Source: Pseudomonas asturiensis
GTDB taxonomy: Bacteria; Pseudomonadota; Gammaproteobacteria; Pseudomonadales; Pseudomonadaceae
Assembly: GCF_900143095.1 (NCBI RefSeq)
Contig: NZ_FRDA01000018.1
Location: 59,982 to 123,981, forward strand
Direction: 5' to 3'
Length of the DNA: 64,000 bases
Below are positions 9,583-17,002 of the stretch, piece by piece. Under the pieces are notes generated by a model, which made no database searches, was not told where the DNA came from, and worked only from the letters and a program-made list of their open reading frames with translations. Position 1 is the first letter of the stretch; each line of letters begins with the position of its first letter. Made by a program: the position numbers and the translations under genes.

Positions 9583-9597
9583 TATTCGAAACAGCCC

Positions 9598-9636
9598 AAA
9601 CCCCTGACAATCCTAGCGAATGTCAGGGGTTTTGTG
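9598..9636 (+). terminator. Terminator of tRNA-Ser
   Basis: A perfect 12-bp stem (AAACCCCTGACA/TGTCAGGGGTTT) with an 11-base loop, followed by TTGTGTTT, begins 16 bases after the tRNA. Confidence 0.85.
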
Positions 9637-9759
9637 TTTATGGAGTGGCTGCCAGGACCAAAGCAGGACCAACGTAGCGTTTTCCACGCCGTTCAAGCCC
9701 CATCTGCCCCCCCTTCCCCGGCGTCCTGCCAACGAACATCACTGCCGATAATCGCAACC

Positions 9760-9993
9760 TCAACGAAAGATAATGACCGCCGCCACAGCGATTACGGCGA
9801 CGACACCGAACACCATGCGCGCCAGCCAGGGGGCGGTCAGCCATACCCCGGTCACGCCAGCGATCTGGCCGATGTTTTTTTCACTGAAATAACGGTTTGA
9901 AGGCGACTCTCTGAACGGGTTGCCGCAATGCGGGCATGCATGGGCTTTATCGGAAATTTTTGCAGAGCATTCCGGGCAGTCAATCAGGCTCAT
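9760..9993 (-). CDS. Zinc-ribbon small membrane protein
   Basis: A 77-residue protein. The N-terminus carries a zinc ribbon with two CxxC pairs (DCPECSAK and ACPHCGNPF), and the C-terminus is a hydrophobic membrane segment (WLARMVFGVVAVIAVAAVIIFR). This zinc-ribbon plus transmembrane arrangement is common in small bacterial proteins of unknown role. ATG 9993 fits the family start MSLIDCPEC. It lies downstream of the tRNA on the opposite strand, with no operon partner. Confidence 0.8.
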   Translation of the reverse strand: MSLIDCPECSAKISDKAHACPHCGNPFRESPSNRYFSEKNIGQIAGVTGVWLTAPWLARMVFGVVAVIAVAAVIIFR

Positions 9994-10229
9994 TGCGTAT
10001 CGTCCTTTTCATTAATGAATGGCTGCGAAGCTAAAAGAAGACCCGATTTTCCGGTTTTGGTTCTGTGATCGGAAAACGCCGCGCTTATCTGTGAGCGCTT
10101 TCACAAAACAGTTGATGCCGGAATTCGCGGCTTGATTCGTTATAATTCCGCCACGGATTCAATGCCCAAAGACCTTCCTGACGCGCCCGACAGACCGAGA
10201 CAGCCGGCGCAGAACTCAAGGAGAGATGT

Positions 10230-11045
10230 TTGAAACCTGAAAAACATGGGCAGGAACTGCGCTTGGCCGCCGTGCCATTGTGTGCTGGCGTCGTGTTCGC
10301 TGTTACGCGCGGGATGACCGAAGTGTGGAATGGCGAGAACCTGACACCGGGTTTTCTGTACGGCAGTTTCATTGGCATTGTTCTGGGGATTCCCCTGCTG
10401 CTGCGCAGCGATGCGAAAGGTAAGGACTCCCTTGGTCGCCATCTGCTGAATGCGCTGATACAGGCGCTGGTCGCATGGCTGCTGGCGGGTGCTTCACTCG
10501 CTTATCTGCCACTCGCCATCGGCCGTGGCGTCGCCCTTGGATTACTCTTTTCGGCCACAACCTACGGCATTCGCAAGCTGTATCAGGGCCATGACCCAAG
10601 CCGTCCAGCGAGGCGTGGCTGGTTGTATGCCGTTCCATTGTCAGGGGCGCTGACACTGGGTGTGGCTGCGAGTCTGGGCTTCTCAGCCGAATCGGATGAG
10701 CGCCTTTCGTTATTTATCCTGCCGTTCATGGTCGGCGGTTTTCTGGGCATGTTGGCTGGCTGGCCCGTTTTGTGGTGCGTCGAGCGCTACCTGCACACAC
10801 CGCTGCGTTACATCGCCGGAGGCATGATCACCGGATTGCTGATCTGGACGGCCATTATCCTGCCCAATCTTGTTGAAGCTACGCGTGCATTCATGTCAGG
10901 TGATGCCTATGCCTGGCCGAGGGAATTTCTCGGCGGCGCAACGTTTTTTGCAGGGATCGGAATGATCGCAGGCCTCGTGTGTACGCTGATCAACCTGTGT
11001 GCTGAGCGCATCAAAGGGATAAAGAACTCAGCTCCTCTGCCCTGA
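10230..11045 (+). CDS. Multi-pass membrane protein, unknown
   Basis: A 271-residue protein with about seven hydrophobic segments (for example VPLCAGVVFAV, FLYGSFIGIVLGIPLLL, LGFLLFSATTYGI-like stretches and FFAGIGMIAGLVCTLINL). I recognise no domain. The start is TTG 10230, preceded at good spacing by AAGGAGAG (10218-10225). An ATG at 10226 lies in another frame and stops after four codons, so TTG is the credible start. A consensus -10 TATAAT sits at 10141-10146 but I see no convincing -35. The gene stands alone. Confidence 0.75.
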   Translation: MKPEKHGQELRLAAVPLCAGVVFAVTRGMTEVWNGENLTPGFLYGSFIGIVLGIPLLLRSDAKGKDSLGRHLLNALIQALVAWLLAGASLAYLPLAIGRGVALGLLFSATTYGIRKLYQGHDPSRPARRGWLYAVPLSGALTLGVAASLGFSAESDERLSLFILPFMVGGFLGMLAGWPVLWCVERYLHTPLRYIAGGMITGLLIWTAIILPNLVEATRAFMSGDAYAWPREFLGGATFFAGIGMIAGLVCTLINLCAERIKGIKNSAPLP

Positions 11046-11213
11046 TCTGCACAGCGTCAGTCGATAACGCTACCCGTCACGGTGACAGGCAGCGGCGCGA
11101 CAGATGCGCACACCGCCCTCTTGTGGATTCACTGCGGGTTTCTGCCTGCCTGCGACTGCGGTAGCATTCTCGGCTTTGGGGATCAGCCCTCAAACGGCTG
11201 TCATGGGGCATCA

Positions 11214-11582
11214 ATGAAGAAGACCGCGCTATTCGTGCTTGCGCTAGCGGTTCACCTGAGCGCTCAGGGCGCAGGCGATGCAGAGGCTGGCAAGGCGGTG
11301 TTCACGCGACTCTGCTCCGGCTGTCACAAGATCGGACCCTCGGCACGCAGCGCATTCGGTCCGCCGCTGAACGGGATCATCGATCGCCAGGCGGGTCAGC
11401 AACCGGATTATGTTTACACCGATGCGATGAAAAATTCCGGGATTGTCTGGACGCGAGAGCAGTTGACGACCTACATCAAGGACCCGAGCGCCGTGGTGCC
11501 CGGCACGCGCATGAAACTGTGGTGGATGGGCAATGATCAGCGCATGGAAGATCTGCTCGAATACCTGCACGCCAATCCGTAA
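11214..11582 (+). CDS. Exported class I cytochrome c
   Basis: A 122-residue periplasmic c-type cytochrome. A signal peptide (KKTALFVLALAVHLSAQGA) precedes one haem-binding motif CSGCH in FTRLCSGCHKIG. The distal Met ligand is probably in VPGTRMKLWWM. The C-terminal helix (RMEDLLEYLHANP) is typical of small class I cytochromes that shuttle electrons. ATG 11214 is chosen because it starts the signal peptide; a longer frame from 11082 would add 44 non-signal residues. No oxidase genes are adjacent, so its redox partner is unknown. Confidence 0.87.
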   Translation: MKKTALFVLALAVHLSAQGAGDAEAGKAVFTRLCSGCHKIGPSARSAFGPPLNGIIDRQAGQQPDYVYTDAMKNSGIVWTREQLTTYIKDPSAVVPGTRMKLWWMGNDQRMEDLLEYLHANP

Positions 11583-11600
11583 CCCTGAGAACGCGCGCAA

Positions 11601-11630
11601 CGAAAATGCCCCTGGACGTCTCCGGGGGCA
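11601..11630 (-). terminator. Terminator between convergent genes
   Basis: A 10-bp stem (TGCCCCTGGA/TCCGGGGGCA, one G-T pair) spans 11607-11630. On the minus strand it is followed by TTTTCG, so it mainly serves the 54-residue minus-strand gene. It may also act on the cytochrome transcript. Confidence 0.6.
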
Positions 11631-11645
11631 CATGTCATTCGCCTG

Positions 11646-11810
11646 TTACTTGTCTGATTCGTAGGGCGGGTAGTCGTCTTTCGTGCCGTGTTCCTTGGCA
11701 GGTGTTTTCGCAGGCTTGACCGGATCGACTTGCGGATCGGCGGCATCCGGTGATTCGGTATCGAAGTCCGGTGTGTCGGTGTTGTTAGTGCTTGGCTTGT
11801 TGCCAGTCAT
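11646..11810 (-). CDS. Small acidic, proline-rich protein (54 aa), unknown
   Basis: Read directly from the sequence: ATG (complement of 11808-11810) to TAA (complement of 11646-11648), 54 residues, beginning MTGNKPSTNNTDTPDFDTE and ending YPPYESDK. It is rich in Asp, Pro, Lys and Thr with no hydrophobic stretch, so it is probably disordered and cytoplasmic. A strong Shine-Dalgarno (GGAGGCGCAT) directly precedes the ATG, and a T-tailed hairpin follows the stop, so this is very likely a real gene. I do not recognise a family. Confidence 0.75.
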   Translation of the reverse strand: MTGNKPSTNNTDTPDFDTESPDAADPQVDPVKPAKTPAKEHGTKDDYPPYESDK

Positions 11811-11951
11811 ATGCGCCTCCGTTGATTAAAACGTACAACCTGTTACTTCAGAGGTGTGATCCCCTCAGGCGTGCCATGGGACTGACGAACGGGGCCATCT
11901 GGCAGGTGCCGACGACAACTGGTAGCCTTGCGCCATTCATGGAGGATGACG

Positions 11952-12359
11952 ATGAAAAGGCTTTCATTGACGCTGGCAGTCGCCGCGTTATCGATTTCAG
12001 GTCTGGCGCACAGCGAGATATTCAAATGCACCTCCCCTCAAGGCCGGGTGAGTTATGCATCCATGCCCTGCGAAAGCGGCCTGCAGAGTAGCGTGCAGCG
12101 CGCTGGCCCGCCCAACATGCTGAGCAAGGGCGAGCCGGTCGATCAAGCGCATAAGCTCAACCTCAAAGCCACTGAATACCTGAAGGTAAGCGGCCGCGCG
12201 TCTGTCACGGTATACGAGACGGAATCCTACAAGGCCTTTCAGAGAAATCGTCCGCCGCCGCCCAACGTGCCGTCGCAATGCCACGGCCCGCATTATGACA
12301 GCCAGTGTTTTGATCCTTCGGGCGGCACATCCTCCAGGAAAGCAGCCTCCGGCAACTGA
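11952..12359 (+). CDS. DUF4124-like exported protein
   Basis: A 135-residue protein with a signal peptide (KRLSLTLAVAALSISGLAHS) followed by EIFKCTSPQGRVSYASMPC. This is the short beta-rich DUF4124 signature common at the N-terminus of exported proteobacterial proteins. The rest is low-complexity and polar (NRPPPPNVPSQC), with cysteines that may form disulfides. ATG 11952 has a good GGAGGATGACG leader. The 3' end lies two bases from the convergent EthD-like gene. Function is unknown. Confidence 0.82.
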   Translation: MKRLSLTLAVAALSISGLAHSEIFKCTSPQGRVSYASMPCESGLQSSVQRAGPPNMLSKGEPVDQAHKLNLKATEYLKVSGRASVTVYETESYKAFQRNRPPPPNVPSQCHGPHYDSQCFDPSGGTSSRKAASGN

Positions 12360-12361
12360 GA

Positions 12362-12676
12362 CTACTCGGCGCGGACCTCACTGATCTGCACCACCGGAAT
12401 CAGGTCGGTGTAGTTGATGATATCGGCGTTGATGCGCTCCTGATGCGGCCCCATACCGGCCTGAAACGCTTCGACGGACTCGCAATAAATGTGGCACATG
12501 CCGATGTAGACCGGGTTGGAGCCGGGCGTTGCGCCGCCCACTCCCTTATCGACGCTGTAGCGTTTGCAGTGCTCGCCCATCAACGACTGCACCAGTGGCA
12601 TGTGCTGGTCGCGATAGTAGTCATGGTCGAACCGGGCGCCTTCTTTATACGGGTACAGCACGCTGACTTTAATCAT
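12362..12676 (-). CDS. EthD-family protein
   Basis: A 104-residue ferredoxin-like (dimeric alpha/beta barrel) protein of the EthD family. The start MIKVSVLYPYKEG and the segment FDHDYYRDQHMPLV are typical. EthD was named from an ether-degradation locus, but most chromosomal members have no known reaction. ATG 12676 is chosen because upstream residues do not fit the family. It stands alone and is convergent with the DUF4124-like gene. Confidence 0.85.
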   Translation of the reverse strand: MIKVSVLYPYKEGARFDHDYYRDQHMPLVQSLMGEHCKRYSVDKGVGGATPGSNPVYIGMCHIYCESVEAFQAGMGPHQERINADIINYTDLIPVVQISEVRAE

Positions 12677-12848
12677 CTCGATATCTCCGATAGCCGCCAA
12701 AAATCACCTTGGCACTCTACCGTGATTATTCACGGCAAAGGGATGTGACAACACTGGCACGCGTTTCTCCCTTCCCGCACAATCACGCCGTTTGGCCAGA
12801 CCGCGTTGAAACGATGTCCGGCTGCCCTGTCAGATCGAGGAACACCGC

Positions 12849-13142
12849 ATGAATGCTCTTGAGTGGAACGAGGCCGCCCTGGCGAAATACCTCTCGACCC
12901 ATCCCACGCTGAAAGATGAAATCAGCAACCTCAGCGCCACAGAACAGAAGCAGCAAGTCCAGTGGGCGTTCGAGGATGAAGCCGAAAGCCAGGGCATCGA
13001 ACCCTGGGAACTGGCGCTGGAGTTGATTGCACAATCCCCGGAGGAGTTGCAGCAGATGCGCCTTGAAGCCCATGCACAGGTTGCCGAAGCCCTGGGCATG
13101 GACTGGGACGAGTACTGTGAGCTGAATGACATCAAGTTGTAA
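12849..13142 (+). CDS. Small acidic helical protein (DUF6388-like)
   Basis: A 97-residue acidic, all-helical protein (MNALEWNEAALAKYLSTHPT start; WDEYCELNDIKL end). It resembles a Pseudomonas-restricted small family that I recall as DUF6388, without known function. A GAGGAACACCGC leader precedes ATG 12849. It has no signal or membrane segment, so it should be cytoplasmic. It stands alone 100 bases before the crotonase-like gene. Confidence 0.75.
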   Translation: MNALEWNEAALAKYLSTHPTLKDEISNLSATEQKQQVQWAFEDEAESQGIEPWELALELIAQSPEELQQMRLEAHAQVAEALGMDWDEYCELNDIKL

Positions 13143-13242
13143 CTGCCCGGCCCGTGCACAATCAGTGACCCATCAGTCAGCGCTTTACCTCTGCATGACG
13201 GGTGAGTAACGTCTGCTCACTTCAATAAAAAGGAATCGTGTC

Positions 13243-13932
13243 ATGAGTGATCTGGTCTCGTACCACCTGGACGATGGCATCGCCACGCTGACCCTGAACA
13301 ATGGCAAGGTGAACGCCATTTCCCCGGACGTCATCGCCTCGTTCAATGCCGCGCTGGATCAGTCCGAGAAGGATCGGGCGGTAGTGATTGTGACCGGACA
13401 GCCCGGCATTCTGTCCGGCGGCTATGACTTGAAAGTCATGACATCGAGTGCCGAAGCGGCCATCAGTCTCGTGGCCCAGGGCTCGACACTGGCGCGGCGC
13501 CTGTTGTCTCACCCTTTTCCGGTCATCGTTGCCTGCCCGGGGCATGCGATTGCCAAGGGCGCGTTTCTGCTGCTGTCGGCCGATTATCGAATCGGTGTCG
13601 AAGGGCCGTTCAATATCGGCCTGAACGAAGTGCAGATCGGCATGACCATGCATCACGCCGGCATCGAGCTGGCACGTGATCGCCTGCGTAAGTCGGCCTT
13701 CAACCGGTCGGTCATCAACGCCGAGATCTTTAGCCCCGAGGGAGCGCTGCAGGCCGGCTTCCTGGATCAGGTGGTCAGCGTTGAAGCCTTGGTGCCAACG
13801 GCACGTGCCGTCGCCACGCAGTTGAAGAAAATCAATATGAATGCTCACAAGAAAACCAAGCTCAAAGCCCGCAAAGCGCTGCTCGACATCCTTGACGCCG
13901 CCATCGAAGAAGACAAGCAACACACGCTGTAA
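13243..13932 (+). CDS. Enoyl-CoA hydratase/isomerase (crotonase) family protein
   Basis: A 229-residue crotonase-fold protein, short for the family (about 260). Recognisable parts are the N-terminal VSYHLDDGIATLTLNNGKVNA, the oxyanion-hole strand GILSGGYDLKVM, and the second oxyanion segment CPGHAIAKGAFLLLSADYRIG. The acid residue used by true enoyl-CoA hydratases is not obvious, so it may be an isomerase or hydrolase on an acyl-CoA. AAAGGA precedes ATG 13243, and a strong terminator follows (13943-13967). It is monocistronic. Confidence 0.87.
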   Translation: MSDLVSYHLDDGIATLTLNNGKVNAISPDVIASFNAALDQSEKDRAVVIVTGQPGILSGGYDLKVMTSSAEAAISLVAQGSTLARRLLSHPFPVIVACPGHAIAKGAFLLLSADYRIGVEGPFNIGLNEVQIGMTMHHAGIELARDRLRKSAFNRSVINAEIFSPEGALQAGFLDQVVSVEALVPTARAVATQLKKINMNAHKKTKLKARKALLDILDAAIEEDKQHTL

Positions 13933-13942
13933 GTCTCACCAC

Positions 13943-13967
13943 AAAGCCCGCCATGGCGGGCTTTTGT
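13943..13967 (+). terminator. Rho-independent terminator after the crotonase gene
   Basis: A perfect 10-bp stem (AAAGCCCGCC/GGCGGGCTTT) with a 2-base centre is followed by TTGT. Confidence 0.88.
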
Positions 13968-14057
13968 CTATCGGCGAACTCCTGCGCGTTTGGTTAATCT
14001 CATTAGCCACCGCGCATCCGTTTTGCGCCATTGCCACATAGAGGAAGCGATAGCACC

Positions 14058-15029
14058 ATGGGCCGAGTTGTTGCAGCCGCGGTTTACAGCAAGGGCAAGA
14101 AAGTTACGGATATCAGCCTTGATGAAGGCGCGGCATGGGCCGCCAAGCCGGATCACTTTGTGTGGATCGGCCTGGAGCAACCCAATGCCCAGGAGCTCAC
14201 CAGCCTGAAGAAGCAGTTCAACCTGCATGAACTGGCACTCGAAGATGCAATGGAAGTTCACAGCCGCCCCAAGCTTGAAACCTTTGGTGATGCGCTGTTC
14301 ATCGTGACGTACACCCCGGTTCGCGACAACGGCAAGTTGCTGTTCATCGAGACCCACATCTTTGCCGGCAAGGGCTACGTCATCACCTCGCGCAACGGCC
14401 ACTCCAAGTCCTACGGACTGGTGCGCCAACGCTGTGAAGCCAGGCCTCTGCTGCTGGAACACGGCGAAGACTTCGTGTTGTATGCGCTGCTGGATTTTGT
14501 CACCGAGAACTATCAGCCGGTCACCGAGGCGATCCACGCCGATCTGGAAGTACTGGAGCAGAACGTGCTGGGCGGCGCACTGCGCGAGTCCGACATTCAG
14601 CACATTCATGCCCTGCGGCGTGACCTGCTCAGAATGCGGCGTTATGTGGCGCCTATGGTGGAGGTCGGTGAGGAATTGCAGAAGCTCAGCTTTCCGTTCA
14701 TCGACAAGAACATGCGACCTTACTTCCGTGACGTCGAGATCCATGTCAAACGACAGATGGAAGACCTGGGCAACCTGTGCGACATCGCCAGCCAGACGAT
14801 CGAAATCGGCCTGCTCCTGGAGTCCTCGCGACAAAGCATTGTGCAGCGCAAGTTTGCCGGCTGGGCCGCCATTCTGGCGTTCCCGACTGCCATCGCGGGC
14901 ATCTATGGGATGAACTTCGAAAACATGCCGGAACTGAAATGGCACTACGGCTATTTCATTGTGCTGGGCGTGATCGTTGGCGGGTGTTCAGCGCTGTTTG
15001 CCAGCTTCAGGCGCTCAGGCTGGTTGTAG
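14058..15029 (+). CDS. CorA-family divalent metal (Mg/Co) transporter
   Basis: A 323-residue CorA-type channel. A cytoplasmic funnel is followed by a long stalk helix and two C-terminal membrane helices with the GMN selectivity motif in IYGMNFENMPE (about residue 283). The second helix is YFIVLGVIVGGCSALFASF. ATG 14058 (GAGGAAGCG upstream at 14041) is chosen over an earlier in-frame ATG at 14031 because it begins at the usual place (MGRVVAAAVYS). The substrate could be Mg, Co or Zn (ZntB-type); sequence alone does not decide. Confidence 0.9.
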   Translation: MGRVVAAAVYSKGKKVTDISLDEGAAWAAKPDHFVWIGLEQPNAQELTSLKKQFNLHELALEDAMEVHSRPKLETFGDALFIVTYTPVRDNGKLLFIETHIFAGKGYVITSRNGHSKSYGLVRQRCEARPLLLEHGEDFVLYALLDFVTENYQPVTEAIHADLEVLEQNVLGGALRESDIQHIHALRRDLLRMRRYVAPMVEVGEELQKLSFPFIDKNMRPYFRDVEIHVKRQMEDLGNLCDIASQTIEIGLLLESSRQSIVQRKFAGWAAILAFPTAIAGIYGMNFENMPELKWHYGYFIVLGVIVGGCSALFASFRRSGWL

Positions 15030-15070
15030 CCTCACGCGCAGACGTCCGTGAACAAATGAGCCATGTTTAC

Positions 15071-15093
15071 GGGGGAGGCAAGCCGCCTCCCCC
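15071..15093. terminator. Hairpin between convergent corA-like and amidotransferase genes
   Basis: A perfect 9-bp GC-rich stem (GGGGGAGGC/GCCTCCCCC) with a 5-base loop. There is no U-tract on either side, so it is a weak terminator or an RNA-stabilising hairpin for either gene. Confidence 0.45.
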
Positions 15094-15122
15094 CGCTCGT
15101 CCGCTTGCTGATAAAAATCAGA

Positions 15123-15851
15123 TCACACCGCCGCAGCATCCGGCTTGTGCGCCACGAAACGCATCATCCATTCGGCAACGGTCACGCCATGATGGTCATG
15201 ATCAAGGCTGGCCATGCCTTTCTGGTAAACCTGTTCACCCAGCGACTGCTGGCGAATCTCCAGCAGGGTACGCGAATAGTCATGAATGAACTCAGGGTGC
15301 CCCTGGAAGCACAGCACCTGATGGTTGATGTGGTAGGCGGCAAACGGGCAGAAGTCGCTTGAGGCGATGACCGTCGCATTCTCCGGCAACGTGGTGACCT
15401 GGTCCTGATGACTGATCAGCAGCGTAAGGTTTTCCACAGCAGGTGACATCCACGGCGTGGCGGACGCCAGCTGGTAGTGATGGATACCGACGCCCCAGCC
15501 TTGCGCGGCACGCTCGGTCTTGCCGCCCAACAGCAGCGCCAGCAACTGATGACCGAAGCAGATGCCCAGCAACTTGTCGCCACGCTCATAACGCGTGAGC
15601 AGATAGTCTTTGAGAACCTGAATCCAAGGATCGGTGCCAAACGAGTCGGCCTTGCTGCCGGTGACCAGATACGCGTCGAATTCATCATCATCTGACGGAT
15701 AAACGCCTTGCATAACGTTGTAGATCTGGAACTGGGCAGCAATCGGCTGGCGGGCGAACAACATCTCGAACATGTGCCCATAGCCCTGATATTGCTCAAC
15801 CAGCTCAGGGCGCAGGATATCGGTTTCCAAAATACAGATGCGTAACGGCAT
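15123..15851 (-). CDS. Class I glutamine amidotransferase-like protein
   Basis: A 242-residue stand-alone class I (triad) amidotransferase domain. The nucleophile Cys is in LLGICFGHQLLA (about residue 95) and the His-Glu pair is in FQGHPEFIHD (about 184). Similar proteins are annotated GMP-synthase-like, but there is no synthetase domain. Many act on gamma-glutamyl compounds. ATG 15851 gives MPLRICILETD, the usual beginning; the longer upstream frame is unlikely. It is transcribed alone from a 526-base intergenic region. Confidence 0.87.
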   Translation of the reverse strand: MPLRICILETDILRPELVEQYQGYGHMFEMLFARQPIAAQFQIYNVMQGVYPSDDDEFDAYLVTGSKADSFGTDPWIQVLKDYLLTRYERGDKLLGICFGHQLLALLLGGKTERAAQGWGVGIHHYQLASATPWMSPAVENLTLLISHQDQVTTLPENATVIASSDFCPFAAYHINHQVLCFQGHPEFIHDYSRTLLEIRQQSLGEQVYQKGMASLDHDHHGVTVAEWMMRFVAHKPDAAAV

Positions 15852-16377
15852 ATAAAGAGGACCTGACACAGTGACAAAGCAATATCGTAAGCGCGAAGCC
15901 TGCCTTGAAGCCCCTTCCAAATCAAGTTGAGAGTTGCCCGACACACGTTCGATGCGTTGAATCAAAGCGTGGGCAAGGACCGAATGATCTGGCAGGAGAC
16001 CCTGCCTCGAACCGAAAGGCAGATAGGCGCTTCGAGCCGTTGTAGGACTTTTCCTGCCCGGACGAACGGTAGAAGACTAACGATTTCCCTCAACGTGTCT
16101 AGCAAAGGCCTGAACGGGTTTTGCGGTCGAGATATATAACAAATAACCTTCACTTTTTATTTTTACATTCCCAACCGTTCTAAACGGCATTGCACTGCGA
16201 CCCTAAGGTTAAGTCTGTAACAGAACGGCGCTATAAAAATATCGCGAGCGCCCGGCTGCCGGTCGATTGATCGGAGCTCACTGTTCGAGTGCTTCACCTT
16301 TGCCAGCTGCCCGTTGTGCCGTTCATCAATCCGGTCAGCTTTTGTCGCTCAGGAATAACAACAAAAGGCAGTCAGCC
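15852..16377. other. Intergenic region with divergent promoters and long leader
   Basis: No convincing gene. It separates the amidotransferase (minus) from the 31-residue peptide gene (plus). It is AT-rich at about 16130-16170 and holds a promoter-like pair at 16209-16237. The last 140 bases would form a long 5' leader ending in a CA-rich motif (16354-16366). A minus-strand frame at 15962-16153 has no family resemblance or ribosome binding site. Confidence 0.6.
16209..16237 (+). promoter_or_regulatory. Candidate promoter of the 31-aa peptide / rhodanese unit
   Basis: TTAAGT (16209-16214) and TATAAA (16232-16237) are spaced by 17 bases. The -10 matches consensus at 5/6 and the -35 is weak. 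Use of it would give a leader of about 130 bases before ATG 16378. Confidence 0.4.
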
Positions 16378-16473
16378 ATGTTCAAACATTCGAAAGTACG
16401 CCAGGCGGGTCTTATTGTCTTCGCCACCACGCTCTTATTGATCTTGCCGAACCTGACTCGACTGTTCGGTTAG
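16378..16473 (+). CDS. 31-residue single-pass membrane peptide
   Basis: ATG 16378 to TAG 16473 encodes 31 residues with a basic N-terminus (MFKHSKVRQ) and one hydrophobic helix (AGLIVFATTLLLILPNL), as expected for a small inner-membrane peptide. AAAAGG (16363-16368) lies 9 bases before the ATG and overlaps a CA-rich stretch AATAACAACAAAA (16354-16366). The rhodanese-like gene begins 69 bases later, so both may share a transcript. I do not recognise a named family. Support rests on the ribosome binding site, membrane-peptide composition and position. Confidence 0.6.
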   Translation: MFKHSKVRQAGLIVFATTLLLILPNLTRLFG

Positions 16474-16542
16474 ACCAACATGCGCTGTCGAACTGCGCGC
16501 AACTGTGCCACTCTTCTCACTCCAATAAAGGGAGAAAGGCTC

Positions 16543-16917
16543 ATGCGCCGATGGATAGCGTTGTGTATGGCCCTCACAGGCAGCCTTGTTGCGCAGGCCG
16601 GGGAAGTGGATCAGGCCGCTGCAGTGGCCGCACTCAAGGAAGGCAAGCTGGCGATGGATGTTCGCAGCCAGACCGACTACGACGCGGGGACTGTACTTAA
16701 TGCGGTGCGCGTTGATCAGGTGCGACTGGTCAATCAGATGAAACTGGTACTCAACGACCGCAATGCCGTGTTCGTCATTTTCAGCAGTTCAAATGAAAAA
16801 GCCAGTAAAGCCCAGGACAAGCTTATGAAAGCGGGCTATTACAGCGTCATAAACGGCGGCAACTATGAAGAGTTGCACAACGCGCTGTATGACATTACGG
16901 ACGATCCTGCAGAGTAA
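16543..16917 (+). CDS. Exported rhodanese-like protein lacking the catalytic Cys
   Basis: A 124-residue protein with a signal peptide (RRWIALCMALTGSLVAQAGE) and a single rhodanese domain (LAMDVRSQTDYDAGTVLNAV). Active rhodaneses carry Cys at the start of the active-site loop. Here that loop reads VIFSSSNEKASKAQ with Ser in place, so sulfur transfer is unlikely. The protein may bind small ligands or act structurally in the periplasm. ATG 16543 is preceded by GGGAGAAAGG. It probably forms a unit with the upstream 31-residue peptide and ends at a hairpin (16946-16981). Confidence 0.82.
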   Translation: MRRWIALCMALTGSLVAQAGEVDQAAAVAALKEGKLAMDVRSQTDYDAGTVLNAVRVDQVRLVNQMKLVLNDRNAVFVIFSSSNEKASKAQDKLMKAGYYSVINGGNYEELHNALYDITDDPAE

Positions 16918-16945
16918 ATAAACCGTCTGATAAATCCGGATAAAC

Positions 16946-16981
16946 AACAGGCCGTGAACGCTCATCCGTGCACGGCCTGTT
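16946..16981. terminator. Hairpin between convergent rhodanese and transglutaminase genes
   Basis: A perfect 11-bp stem (AACAGGCCGTG/CACGGCCTGTT) with a 14-base loop. Only short T/A runs flank it. Its position suggests use by transcripts from both sides. Confidence 0.6.
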
Positions 16982-17002
16982 ACCTCGATGGGTTATCCGG
17001 GC

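Noticed and set aside
9478..9900. Plus-strand protein frame starting at the tRNA
   Set aside because: It runs through the tRNA-Ser gene and its terminator, and is antisense to the zinc-ribbon gene.
15962..16153. 63-codon minus-strand frame in the 526-base intergenic region
   Set aside because: No ribosome binding site and no resemblance to known proteins. The AT-rich stretch at its start is better explained as promoter DNA.
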